Source: CAYNYF01 sp964401385
Lineage (GTDB): Bacteria > Planctomycetota > Phycisphaerae > SM23-33
Assembly (NCBI GenBank): GCA_964401385.1
Contig: CAYNYF010000008.1
Location: forward strand, 6,438-70,437
Direction: 5' to 3'
Length of the DNA stretch: 64,000 nt
In this document: in pieces, positions 37,101-44,480 of the stretch
Numbering within the stretch: the stretch's first letter is position 1
How the letters are laid out: each line of letters starts with the position of its first letter
Made by a program: the position numbers and the translations under genes
Notes under the pieces: model-generated
What the model was told of the DNA's origin: nothing
Database searches by the model: none
Seen by the model: the letters and a program-made list of their open reading frames with translations, nothing else

Positions 37101-40100
37101 GTGGCCGCCACCAGGTCCGACGGGCTGACGCGCTGCCCCTTCTGCGGCGCGAACGCCCGCGTGATGGCCCAGGCGACGGTGTTGGCCTGGGCGTAGGTCA
37201 ACGGGATGACCGCCATGCGCCCCTCGCCGGTGGCCTCGGGCACGTCCAGCTTGGCGATCAGCGCGGAGATGCCCGTGAACTGCTCCGGCCGGGCGGAGAT
37301 CAGCACCGAGTTGGTGCGATCGTCGGCCACCACGGTGACGGTCTTGTCGGCTGGGCTGGCCGAACGGGCGCGCGGACCGTAGAAGCTGCCCAGGCCCTGG
37401 GCGACATCGAAGGCCCGGGCATTGGCCAGGGCAAGCAGCCGCACCTCGACCCTTTCCTGGGCGCCGGCCTCGAGCTTGGCGACCATCGCCTCGATCCGTT
37501 CCATCTCGTCCTGCGGGCCGGAGACCATCAGCGTGTTGGTCCTGGCGTCGAAACCGACCGTCGGAGCGGGCTGCCCGGGTTTCCGCCGCCAGGAGCGCAG
37601 CATCCGGTTCAGGGCATTGGCCACGTCGCGGGCGTCGGCGCGGGTTAGACGAATCGTACGGAAGCTTGCCTCTTGGGCGGGGGGCTGGTCGAGTTGTGAA
37701 ATGAGTTTGGCGATGCGTTCGTGCTCGGCCTTCGAGGCCCGGACCACGATGGCGTTGGCGGTCGGCTCGGGTGAAATCCGCAACGTCCCGCCGGTCTGGC
37801 CGGGCCTTTGCCGGCCTCGCCTGCCGGGCGCGGCCTGGGTCAGCGCCGCCGTCAGCGCGCTCGCCAGGCTGCGCGCCTCACCGTGCTGGAGCGGATACAC
37901 CTTGACCTCGGTGGCCTCGGCCGCGCCCGCCCCGTCCAGCTCCTTGATCACCTTCTCGATCAGTTCGAACTCGTCCACCCTGGCTGAGACGATGACCGTT
38001 CTGGTCGCCTCGTTGCCGGCCACCACCGCCCCGGCCGTCTGGGCGCCCCTGGCTGCCCCACCTCGGGGCGCCCGGCGGGCACCGAAGATCTGCTGGACCG
38101 CGGTCACCACGTCGGCGACCTCGGCGTGCTTGATTGGGAACATCCTCACGGCGGTCGAGCCGCTGGCCGGTTCCTGGTCGATCTCCTCGATCACCCTGGC
38201 AATCAGATCCATCGCGTCCTTCGGCGCGGCGGCGATCACGGAGTTTGTCATGCGATTGGCGGAGATCGTCACCCCCGCCGACGGGTCCACCGGCAGCCCC
38301 TTGCCGCCGCGCATCTCCAGCATCCGCTTGATCAGCTCCTGGGACTTGGGGTCTTTGGCGACAGCGCGGACGCCGGGCGGTATCGTCTGCGAAAACAGCT
38401 CCTGGAGGTTCCGGGCGACCTCTACCGCGTCGGTGTTCTTCAGCGGAAAGATGCGGACGTCGGAGATAACCTCCGGGGCCTGATCCAACTGCTTGATCAA
38501 CGGCTCGATCCGCTCCAGCTCCTCCGGCTTGGCGCGGACGATGACGCTGCGCGTCCGGGCGTCGGCGGCGATGAGGATTTTCGGCTTCGGCACGCTGGGC
38601 GTGGCCTGCTGGGGCTGCCTGCCGCGCTGCTGCGGTGCCTTCGGGGCTGCGACCGGCTTGGGATTGAACAGGGTGTCAAGCGTCTTGGCGATCGATACGG
38701 GATCGGCAACCTCGACCTTGTAGACCTTGATCTCGGCATCGGCCGCCGCCGCGGTGGTGGTCAAGTCCCAGATCAGCGACTCAATCGCTTCCAGCTCCGT
38801 CCGCGCCGCTGAGACGATCAGTGAGTTGGACTCCTTGTCGACGGCGATGATGACCGGCGGAGGCGGCACTGGCGCGGTGGAAGCGTTGCCGGCCGGCTGG
38901 GTCGCGGGATTGCCCGCCGCGGCGGCTTTCGGGGCTGCCGGCTGGGTCGTCGGGGAGGGGTTGTCCTTGGCTGGCGCCACTGAGGGGTTGGAGGACTTGG
39001 GATCGGACTTTGGCGCCTCCGGGGCGGGCAGAATGAACAGATCCTCGCTGCCGCCGGCCGACTGGGAAGGCAGCCTGTCGGCGATCTTCACCTCGGAATC
39101 GCTGATCTGTTCGTACAGGCGCTTGAGCGCCTGAGCCAGCTTCTCGGCCTGAACCTGGTTGGACAGCGGAATGACCCGGACCTGGATGTAGTTGGCCTCG
39201 GCGGCCTCGTCCCACTTGGCCACCATCGTTTCGATGGCGCGGAAGTCGGGGTCCTTGGCGATGACCGTCAGCCCGTTGGACAGATCGTCGGCCTCGACGA
39301 CCGGCTGATCCGCCTTCTTGCGGTCGGCGAACATCGCCTCGATCCTGTCGACCAGCTCGAACGCGCTGGCGTGCAGCAGCGGAATGTACTGAACGTCCCG
39401 CAGCGGGGCGATGGCGTCCTCATCCAGCTTCTGTAGCAGCGACTCCACGATGGTGAAATTGGCCGATGAGGTGGAGACGATCAGCGAGTTGGTCCGCTCG
39501 TCGGGGGCAATGCTGAAGGTCGGCGGCGGCGGGGCGTTTCGCCCGCCGCGACGCCGCTGCTGCTGTAGGATCTGGCGGAACAGCACCTCGATGGTCTTCG
39601 CGGCCCGCCCGGCCTCGGCGTGCTTGAGCGCAAAGACGCGAACCTGCGTGGCAGAGCCCTCGCCCCCTTCATCCAGCTTTTTGATCAGCTCGACGGCCTG
39701 CTGAACCTGGAGCTTCGTGCCCCGGACCAGCAGCGAGTTGGAATTGGACTCCGGCACGACCACCGCGTTATCGGCCGATGCCGGCTGTCTGCCGCGGCCG
39801 CGGGCCTGCTCGGCGAGGATGGCGTTGACAGCACTGGCCAGAGAGGTCGCCTCGGCCTTGCTCAACTGGACAATCTGAATGACGGTCTCGGTGCCGAACT
39901 CGCCGTCGAATTGCTTGATGATCTCATCGGCCATGGCGACCGCCTCGGGCGGCCCCTGAACGATCACCGTATTGGCCTTTTCCTGGGCGGCAATGCGGAT
40001 GTCCTCCCGCGGCGGCGCGCCGCCGCGCCTGCGCCCGCGGGTCGGCTGCTGAACCAAGATCCGCTCCAACACCGGCACTATCTCCGCGGCCTTGGCGCGG

Positions 40101-43100
40101 TTCAGGCGGAAGATGCGCATTTCCGAGGTCAGCTCCGCGGCGGCCTTGTCCAACTGCACGATCAGCTTCTTGGTTTCGTCGATCTGTGCCGGCCGGCCGG
40201 TTAACAGCAGGCTGTTGGCAGGCACGTCGGCTGTTACCCTGACCACGTCCTCTCCGCCGGCACGGCGTCCCCTCTGACGCGGATCGGTCCCCTGCGCGGC
40301 ATTCAACGCCGCGGCCATTTCATCCGCCTTGGCGTTGACGAGTTTGACGATCTCAATGGTGACCGCCCCTTCGGCCGCACCTTCCACGTCGAGCTGGGCG
40401 AGCAACTGCTCGATGCGTTCAATTACGTCGCCGGCGGCCGAGACCACCAGGGCGTTGGCGTTCTTGTCGGCGCTGATGCGCGTCGGCACCGCGCCCCTCC
40501 GGCCGCGCGCCTGCCCGACCGTGGCGCTCAGCACCTGGGCCAGTTCCTCCGCCTTGGCGTGCTCGAGCTTGAAGGTCTTGACGGTGGCCTTTTCCGTCGA
40601 CGGGCGGGCGTCGATGCTCTTGATGAGCTCTTCGGCAAATTCCACGTCCTCCGTGACGCCGGTCAGCAGGACCGCCCTTGCCGACTGCTCGGGCACGACG
40701 ACGACCTTGCGTCCGGCAAGTCCCTTCAGCGGAACTTGCGGGCCCCGACGCCGGCGGGGCTGCGGCGCCTCGCCGGCCAGAGCGGCGTTGATCGCGCCGG
40801 CCAGCTCCGCCGGGTCGGCGTTCTTCAGTTCAATGACCTTGGTGATCTGGACGGCCACGTCCGCGGCGTCCAGCTTGGGGATAAGCTGCTCGATGATGGT
40901 CATGATCTCGGACGGCGCCGTGATCAGCAGTGAATTAGTCCGGGCTTCTGCGCTGATCTGGAAATCGCTCCGGCGCTGGCGGGCCGCTCCGCGCCGCTGG
41001 GCCGCGGCGATCTCCGCCTGAACCACCCGGGTCAGGGCGGGGGCGAGTTGATCGGCCTTGGCGTGCTTGAGTGCGAAGAGCTTGACCACAGCCTCCGATT
41101 GGGCTGCCTCGGTCTGCATCTTCTGGATGAGCTTCTCGATCGCCTCGAACTGCTCAGCCGTGGCGGCGACGACGAGTTGGTTGGAGTTCCTTTCGGCCTC
41201 GAATCTCGGCTGCGGCTCTTCCGGCCCCGGGCGCCGGCCGCGCTGGACTGCGAACAGGCGGCTCAGCGACCTGGCCAGCTCGGAGGCGTCGGCGTTGGTC
41301 AAAGCGTAGCTGTGCACCTGGATCTGGGCGGCGACCTCGGGGGGAAGGTCCAGGCCCTCGAGCAGGTTCTGGATCTCCTCCAGGTCGTCGCCGCTGGCGC
41401 TGACGAGCAGGGTGTTGGACTGGGCGTCGTGGGTGACGACGACGGGGACCGGCTGCGGCTGGCCGCCGCGCGCCCTGCGCCGGCGCGGATCGAAGATCTG
41501 CTGGAGCGTCCGAGCGATCTCGGGCGACTTGGCGTGCTTAAGTTTGAAGATTCGCGTGGAGGCGGTCGCGGCCGGCACCTTTTCGGTGAGTTTTTCCAGC
41601 AGCGAGTTGATTTGCTGCCAGTCGCCGGGGGCGGCCGAGATCATGAGGCTGTTGGTTCCGCGATCGGCCTCGATGCGAATGGACGATTGGGCCGGCCGGC
41701 CGCGCTGGGCGGGCTGCTGCGAAAGCAGGTTCGTCAGCGCCCGCGCCATCTCGCGGGCGTCGCCGGCCGCCAGGCGAACGACGTGGAATTCCCGCTCGGT
41801 GGCGGTGGTCTTGTCGAACTCCATGATCAACTTGGCGATGGCTTCGGTCTCCGCCGCCGGAGCCCGGACGATCAAGCTGTTGGTCCGCGGCTCGGCGGTG
41901 ATGGAGAAGTCCAGCGACATCCGCCCGCGCCTGTCCCGCGTGGCGAATGTGTTCTGGATGATGTTGACGAGGCTGGCCGCATTGGCGACCTTCAGCGGGA
42001 AGATCCGCAGCCCCGCCGCCTCGGTTGCGGCCTCATCGAGTTCTTTGACAAGGGCCTCGACGCGCTTCAGCATGTCCGGGTCGGCGGCAACGATGAGGCG
42101 GTTGGTGGCATCGTCTGCAACGACCTTCGCCGCCGGCACCTGACGGGTGACCGGACGGCCCTTGGTGTAGCCGGTAATGACCGTCTTCGTGCCCAGCGCC
42201 GCGCTAATCGTCCGCGCCAGATCGGCGGCCTTGGCGTTTTTCAGGACGAAGCTGCGCACGGCCCCGGCGGCGGGCTCCTCAACGTCAATCTTGCTGAGGA
42301 TCTCCTCGATCATCGTGTGGTTGCTGGCCGAGGCGATCACGACCACCGTGTTGGAGCGGGCATCGGAGGTGACGGTGACCTGCTCGGACGGGTCCGCGGG
42401 CGCCGGCTCGTAGCGGCGCCGCTCGGGGCTGTAAACGTACCGCCGCCGGGCTTTCTGCGACTCTTGGAAGAGCTTCTGTACCAAGCTGGCGACTTCGCCG
42501 GCCGAGGCGCTCTTCAGCCGGTAATACTTCAACTGCTGCTGGGCCAGCGTGCCCGTGTCGATGGCCCGCAGCAGCCGCTGGATCCGGCGAATGTTGCTGA
42601 CCGTGTCGGTGATGAGGATGCCCTTGCCGCTTCCCAGTTTGCTGAGCGTGCCGAAGCTGTGGACCATGCGCGCCACCAGGGAGACGGCCTGGTCGGCGTC
42701 GATGAACTGGAGGGGCAGGATGGTGGAGACGATTTCCTCGCCCGGCCCGCGGGCTGCCTGATCCTCGCCGTTCAGCAGCAGTGGCAGCTTGGGGTGCTGG
42801 GCCATGCGGCTCACCGGCACCAGTTCCATGTACCGGCCGGCGTCCATGAGGTTGTGCCCGGCCGTCCGCAAGACCAGGTTGACGATGTCGATCGCCTCGG
42901 AATACGTGTAGGGCTTTGTGTCGAAATACGTCAACTGTCCCTGGAGAGCGTTGAGGTCGCCGAGTATCGGCTTCTTGGCGATCCTGCCGATCCAGCGGAC
43001 CAGGTCGCGGTAGCTCTCGCCCTTAAACTGAAAGCGGATATTCGCCGATTCGGGCGCAGGCGTCTTTGCGGGCGGCGTCTGGGCCTTGGCCGCCGGCTGG

Positions 43101-43321
43101 GTTGTCGGCCCCGGTTCGGCTTCGGCCTTGACGGGCTTCACCGACGGCGCGGTTGGCTTAACCGGAGCGCCCGTTTTGGCCGCCGGGGCGGCCGGCTTGG
43201 TCACAGCTGCGCCTGGCGGGGCTTGCGGGGCCGTTGTAGTGGTTTGAGTCAGGCCGATCGAGGCGGCCAGGATCATTGCTGCTGGCAATGCCGTCATTTG
43301 CCTTATCCGACGTGCTGACAT
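31151..43321 (-). CDS. Giant secretin (GspD/PilQ-like) with about 42 secretin-N-type modules
   Basis: One 12.2-kb frame encodes 4056 aa, about five to six times a usual GspD. Residues 1-25 form a signal peptide (MTALPAAMILAASIGL), followed by a Pro/Ala/Thr-rich segment to about 95. An N0-like domain (FKGESYRDLVRWIGRIAKKP) covers about 97-172. From about 190 to 3720 come roughly 42 degenerate modules of 75-110 aa. Each has a PLKxADAxxLAxxL strand-helix and a RTNSLIVSA strand followed by a helix ending in LD, as in the N1-N3 secretin domains. Module 16 has a long Pro/Ala/Thr linker. The C-terminal secretin core is at about 3725-3990 (VLIQVLLAEVTLDDETEFGV, VGQSVPYV, VPVLGDIPLLGALF, ELLIILTPRVLR). 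The start ATG follows GGAG. It would form the outer-membrane pore and a very long periplasmic channel. Confidence 0.92.
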   Translation of the reverse strand: MSARRIRQMTALPAAMILAASIGLTQTTTTAPQAPPGAAVTKPAAPAAKTGAPVKPTAPSVKPVKAEAEPGPTTQPAAKAQTPPAKTPAPESANIRFQFKGESYRDLVRWIGRIAKKPILGDLNALQGQLTYFDTKPYTYSEAIDIVNLVLRTAGHNLMDAGRYMELVPVSRMAQHPKLPLLLNGEDQAARGPGEEIVSTILPLQFIDADQAVSLVARMVHSFGTLSKLGSGKGILITDTVSNIRRIQRLLRAIDTGTLAQQQLKYYRLKSASAGEVASLVQKLFQESQKARRRYVYSPERRRYEPAPADPSEQVTVTSDARSNTVVVIASASNHTMIEEILSKIDVEEPAAGAVRSFVLKNAKAADLARTISAALGTKTVITGYTKGRPVTRQVPAAKVVADDATNRLIVAADPDMLKRVEALVKELDEAATEAAGLRIFPLKVANAASLVNIIQNTFATRDRRGRMSLDFSITAEPRTNSLIVRAPAAETEAIAKLIMEFDKTTATEREFHVVRLAAGDAREMARALTNLLSQQPAQRGRPAQSSIRIEADRGTNSLMISAAPGDWQQINSLLEKLTEKVPAATASTRIFKLKHAKSPEIARTLQQIFDPRRRRARGGQPQPVPVVVTHDAQSNTLLVSASGDDLEEIQNLLEGLDLPPEVAAQIQVHSYALTNADASELARSLSRLFAVQRGRRPGPEEPQPRFEAERNSNQLVVAATAEQFEAIEKLIQKMQTEAAQSEAVVKLFALKHAKADQLAPALTRVVQAEIAAAQRRGAARQRRSDFQISAEARTNSLLITAPSEIMTIIEQLIPKLDAADVAVQITKVIELKNADPAELAGAINAALAGEAPQPRRRRGPQVPLKGLAGRKVVVVPEQSARAVLLTGVTEDVEFAEELIKSIDARPSTEKATVKTFKLEHAKAEELAQVLSATVGQARGRRGAVPTRISADKNANALVVSAAGDVIERIEQLLAQLDVEGAAEGAVTIEIVKLVNAKADEMAAALNAAQGTDPRQRGRRAGGEDVVRVTADVPANSLLLTGRPAQIDETKKLIVQLDKAAAELTSEMRIFRLNRAKAAEIVPVLERILVQQPTRGRRRGGAPPREDIRIAAQEKANTVIVQGPPEAVAMADEIIKQFDGEFGTETVIQIVQLSKAEATSLASAVNAILAEQARGRGRQPASADNAVVVPESNSNSLLVRGTKLQVQQAVELIKKLDEGGEGSATQVRVFALKHAEAGRAAKTIEVLFRQILQQQRRRGGRNAPPPPTFSIAPDERTNSLIVSTSSANFTIVESLLQKLDEDAIAPLRDVQYIPLLHASAFELVDRIEAMFADRKKADQPVVEADDLSNGLTVIAKDPDFRAIETMVAKWDEAAEANYIQVRVIPLSNQVQAEKLAQALKRLYEQISDSEVKIADRLPSQSAGGSEDLFILPAPEAPKSDPKSSNPSVAPAKDNPSPTTQPAAPKAAAAGNPATQPAGNASTAPVPPPPVIIAVDKESNSLIVSAARTELEAIESLIWDLTTTAAAADAEIKVYKVEVADPVSIAKTLDTLFNPKPVAAPKAPQQRGRQPQQATPSVPKPKILIAADARTRSVIVRAKPEELERIEPLIKQLDQAPEVISDVRIFPLKNTDAVEVARNLQELFSQTIPPGVRAVAKDPKSQELIKRMLEMRGGKGLPVDPSAGVTISANRMTNSVIAAAPKDAMDLIARVIEEIDQEPASGSTAVRMFPIKHAEVADVVTAVQQIFGARRAPRGGAARGAQTAGAVVAGNEATRTVIVSARVDEFELIEKVIKELDGAGAAEATEVKVYPLQHGEARSLASALTAALTQAAPGRRGRQRPGQTGGTLRISPEPTANAIVVRASKAEHERIAKLISQLDQPPAQEASFRTIRLTRADARDVANALNRMLRSWRRKPGQPAPTVGFDARTNTLMVSGPQDEMERIEAMVAKLEAGAQERVEVRLLALANARAFDVAQGLGSFYGPRARSASPADKTVTVVADDRTNSVLISARPEQFTGISALIAKLDVPEATGEGRMAVIPLTYAQANTVAWAITRAFAPQKGQRVSPSDLVAATGETSTNALILSASEKNLQKIQTLVKQLDVETSGGRKVEFMILANAKAADLAKTLSQVVSRQRRGRPGEEPPTVSADPSSNALVMSGKKADLDMLMAMATQLDQAAVGKAAGVHILSLTNSDALDMADMVTRLYQAQVREARRAGKSVEPVAVSADLRANALIVAASEEQFKVVEKLVNQIDEMSAARPKMRLIQLKSAKPDEVLQAIQQLYGSGANGRVRRTGPARTGGKGGAPEAAALPDQRALLVSASEEDWQAIQELVKVLEAAAEATKNEVQLYPLAYAANTRIATALNSLYRAAVRPGHPEDRVTITALPGTNAVVVTAAKAKMQEVGALIKQLDKVEVAGKTEYKLFPLVNARAAKILPVLNQMLQPMRQMRPTQPINVTADATTNTIVVTTQAPVLDEIEKIIKILDSVPPFKAAEMIVIPLKYADAPALADVLTEMLTPGTSQIQSPEATALQEQIRLLRMVKGKEGLPPLDLTKPIKITADPRVRGQAGSNSLIVSSTPDNLKAMTEIVALLDTVPVAKGVKLQVIPLKNADAIAVMTMLREVFTQGRQLAGRPATPTEGKALPEGVVGEAITGVLNVTADARTNALVIAGTEESVALAMLIIKDLDRQPAGEFTEVKLFKLEHADAQSLSTLIRAVFAEQPAAVPGVEGAKAYVTRLRILREKQRPVDSKISRSHPTMVVQADPRANILIIAARSDLMGIVTEMVKTMDIPGAGAMNVVRIYPLKNADASRMADVINRLYTGPNAALIRAEDRPTITVDTRTNSLVISASEKTYAVVDALLMKLDAKLPIELREIRLVALENSDAVTLAPTLQKMMDARVQRQVSLGVKDAEALQMIIVPDARSNMLIVGGSAEGFKLVADLAKQLDSAAPALAGQIQILPLTNANSGTLSATLANLFNQRYAAAPTPEVRRQKPVILPDLRTNSLMIAANQDDSKIIKSLVARLDAKPVSPAVELVVEPLKFNDAGAIGPVIQRIFDARLQDMTPPGQTPAPQDHVSVATDPLSNALVISASKENLAMIRDLLKKVDVEPPTDTGVVKMYPLKHADIARVEGMLRSLLTQGLYKPGLIAAPSSAIAQAREKVAIAADLRTNVLIVSASKENFAVIDQIIRSVDVKDVWGLIGNVKLYILKNADAAQLGPVLQQMFDRKRAAEAATGAPPRSLPVVVIPDERTNSLLVAGSQEAFAAVDALVEKLDTSEVVQTYEFQVFYLKQASAAVLEPTLRQLFAQRRPRGRAAPQPVTIIADPKLNALIMGASKDDLTIAESLIARLDTSAPAPGQVVRAFAIDKADAAQLSQTLQQLYQAQRGQGQPTGIAISVDERTNTILVSSAPADMDHIADLVKKLDTAPLTDVTEIRIFTLRHADASQLATILMDAMTNKPKALTTESPNRATLLRFIGQMPNGKTLLESAVKRGVMITAVPRTNSMLVQAPVDTMPLLGKLITALDQVNPRMAEIRVFSLTNADATQMASVLGELFRLQAAGAQQQAAIYTMPAKPGEQAGPAEQAEPSAMLGSAEQSALTITVDRRTNSLLVAGTPEYVDLAGRVIKQLDASPAEDRQTMVYRLRNAQATDIEPALRQFLDQERQRVVTTLGADAVGAAKELLAREVAIVAEANSNTLLISGSPRFFDTMAAMVRELDQPPPQVLIQVLLAEVTLDDETEFGVEWSYLAHPKSRTIGGGTSFGVKGSGFTFTVSSGDFDLLLRALQTQGRLEVLSVPRIVAADNQQARVNVGQSVPYVTFSRITDAGDLVNTIAYRDVGIILEVTPRINPDGFVRIDVRPEISSLSESTVKISEDLSATIFNTRFAETTVTVQDGHTIVIGGLITTKEENREEKVPVLGDIPLLGALFKSTRVIKERTELLIILTPRVLRRPVDADVLTNKFVRQLGLTKGIYDDSIGELLNPLRGVTPQEVKRLESGQGSGRPSQKGEMLIIPLKPAKDKRETLPEDRPKPNGNGRLLGSPTAAPGGGG

Positions 43322-43370
43322 AGTCCACTCCCTGGTGCACGCTCATTCATGCTTTTAGATGTCCACCGAT

Positions 43371-44480
43371 CTACCGGTTTCCGCTATCGGCGACGGACGC
43401 CTTCTCGGCCGGTTGCGTGGTGGACGGCTTCGGCTTCAACTCATCCGGCAGCTCGTCCGGGCGGAGCACGCGTCGCTGGTGCAGGGGCTGTCCGGCTTCG
43501 ACCGCCCAGTAGTTTTTTCCGAGTTTGAGAATCACCCGACTTTGCGACTCCTTCTTTGGGTCGCCGGGCATCGGCATCGGGCGATAGTCCACCATCACGA
43601 TTTGCCCAATGGGCAGTCTGTCTCCCACTTTCCGCACGGTTTTGATGTCCTGGCCCGGCGAGGCCAGGTGGATTTCAGGGATTCCGCTATGGGCTGGCAA
43701 GCCGACGACCTGCAGGTCGTCATACCAACTCCGCTGTGGGCTGGGCGCTTCCGGCTGCGGTGGCGGCGGCGACGCCTGTGGCGTGGGCGGAGGCACCACC
43801 CGCCGCACCAGCCGTACGTACGGCAGGAAGACGTGCCGCCGCGCGATCACTTCGTACTCCGCGCGCTTCGAGCCGCTCAGATCGGCTTCAGTCCACAGAC
43901 CGCCCGGTCGCACCCGCCGCGGAGAAATGTCTTCGACAGGCAAGCGGTTGTCCAACACCAGCGTCGAATACCTCAGCCAGAACTGGACCTGCCTTCTGTC
44001 ACGGCGGTCGGCGGCAATGCTCAAGTCGATGATCCGATGCAGGTGTTTGTCCTGGCGGAGCAGATACAAAAAGTTGGTCATGCGGTCCAGGCCAACGGGT
44101 TTTCTGGTGGCGTCAATCTTGCAGACGAGCTCCCATCCGGCATCGCCCAACCGCTGTTTGGTGAAGTTGGTGATCGCGTAGTCGCCCTCGCCGAGGCCGG
44201 CGGCCCGGGCCAGTCGATCGATTCGCTTCTCCAGGAGAAGTCTGGTGGCGGTGGCGTCGTCGTCGACCGTCCGATCGCGAAGGCCAGCGAAGAGCTGGCG
44301 GTACTGACTCAGCCGACGCTTCTCCGTCTCCAGCTCGTTCTTTTTCGCTTCCAGCGATGCGACCTGGCCCGCCAGGTCGCGCCCCGGTTTGAGGACCAGC
44401 CGATTGGCTGCGCCGTACAGGACCACGCTGCCGAGGGCTATGGCGACGCAGATGACCAGGATTTTCTCGCGGGGATTCAT
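43371..44480 (-). CDS. PilO/GspM-like protein fused to a GspC/PilP-like HR domain
   Basis: From ATG 44480, which overlaps the PilM-like stop by four bases (ATGA), the product is 369 aa. Residues 7-24 form a single membrane anchor (ILVICVAIALGSVVLYG) and about 36-65 a coiled coil. A ferredoxin-like region typical of PilO/GspM follows to about 185. After YEVIARRHVFLPY (209-221) and a Pro-rich linker, residues 252-335 look like an HR domain of GspC/PilP: DLQVVGLPAHSGIPEI, VRKVGDRLPIGQIVMVDY. In standard systems these are separate proteins that link the inner-membrane platform to the secretin N0 domain. Here one chain may do both jobs, sitting next to the secretin gene. Confidence 0.72.
   Translation of the reverse strand: MNPREKILVICVAIALGSVVLYGAANRLVLKPGRDLAGQVASLEAKKNELETEKRRLSQYRQLFAGLRDRTVDDDATATRLLLEKRIDRLARAAGLGEGDYAITNFTKQRLGDAGWELVCKIDATRKPVGLDRMTNFLYLLRQDKHLHRIIDLSIAADRRDRRQVQFWLRYSTLVLDNRLPVEDISPRRVRPGGLWTEADLSGSKRAEYEVIARRHVFLPYVRLVRRVVPPPTPQASPPPPQPEAPSPQRSWYDDLQVVGLPAHSGIPEIHLASPGQDIKTVRKVGDRLPIGQIVMVDYRPMPMPGDPKKESQSRVILKLGKNYWAVEAGQPLHQRRVLRPDELPDELKPKPSTTQPAEKASVADSGNR

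Noticed and set aside
32054..37648. 1864-aa plus-strand frame opposite the giant secretin
   Set aside because: It is antisense to a well-supported secretin. The repeat-like composition mirrors the secretin modules, which is a typical GC-rich shadow frame.
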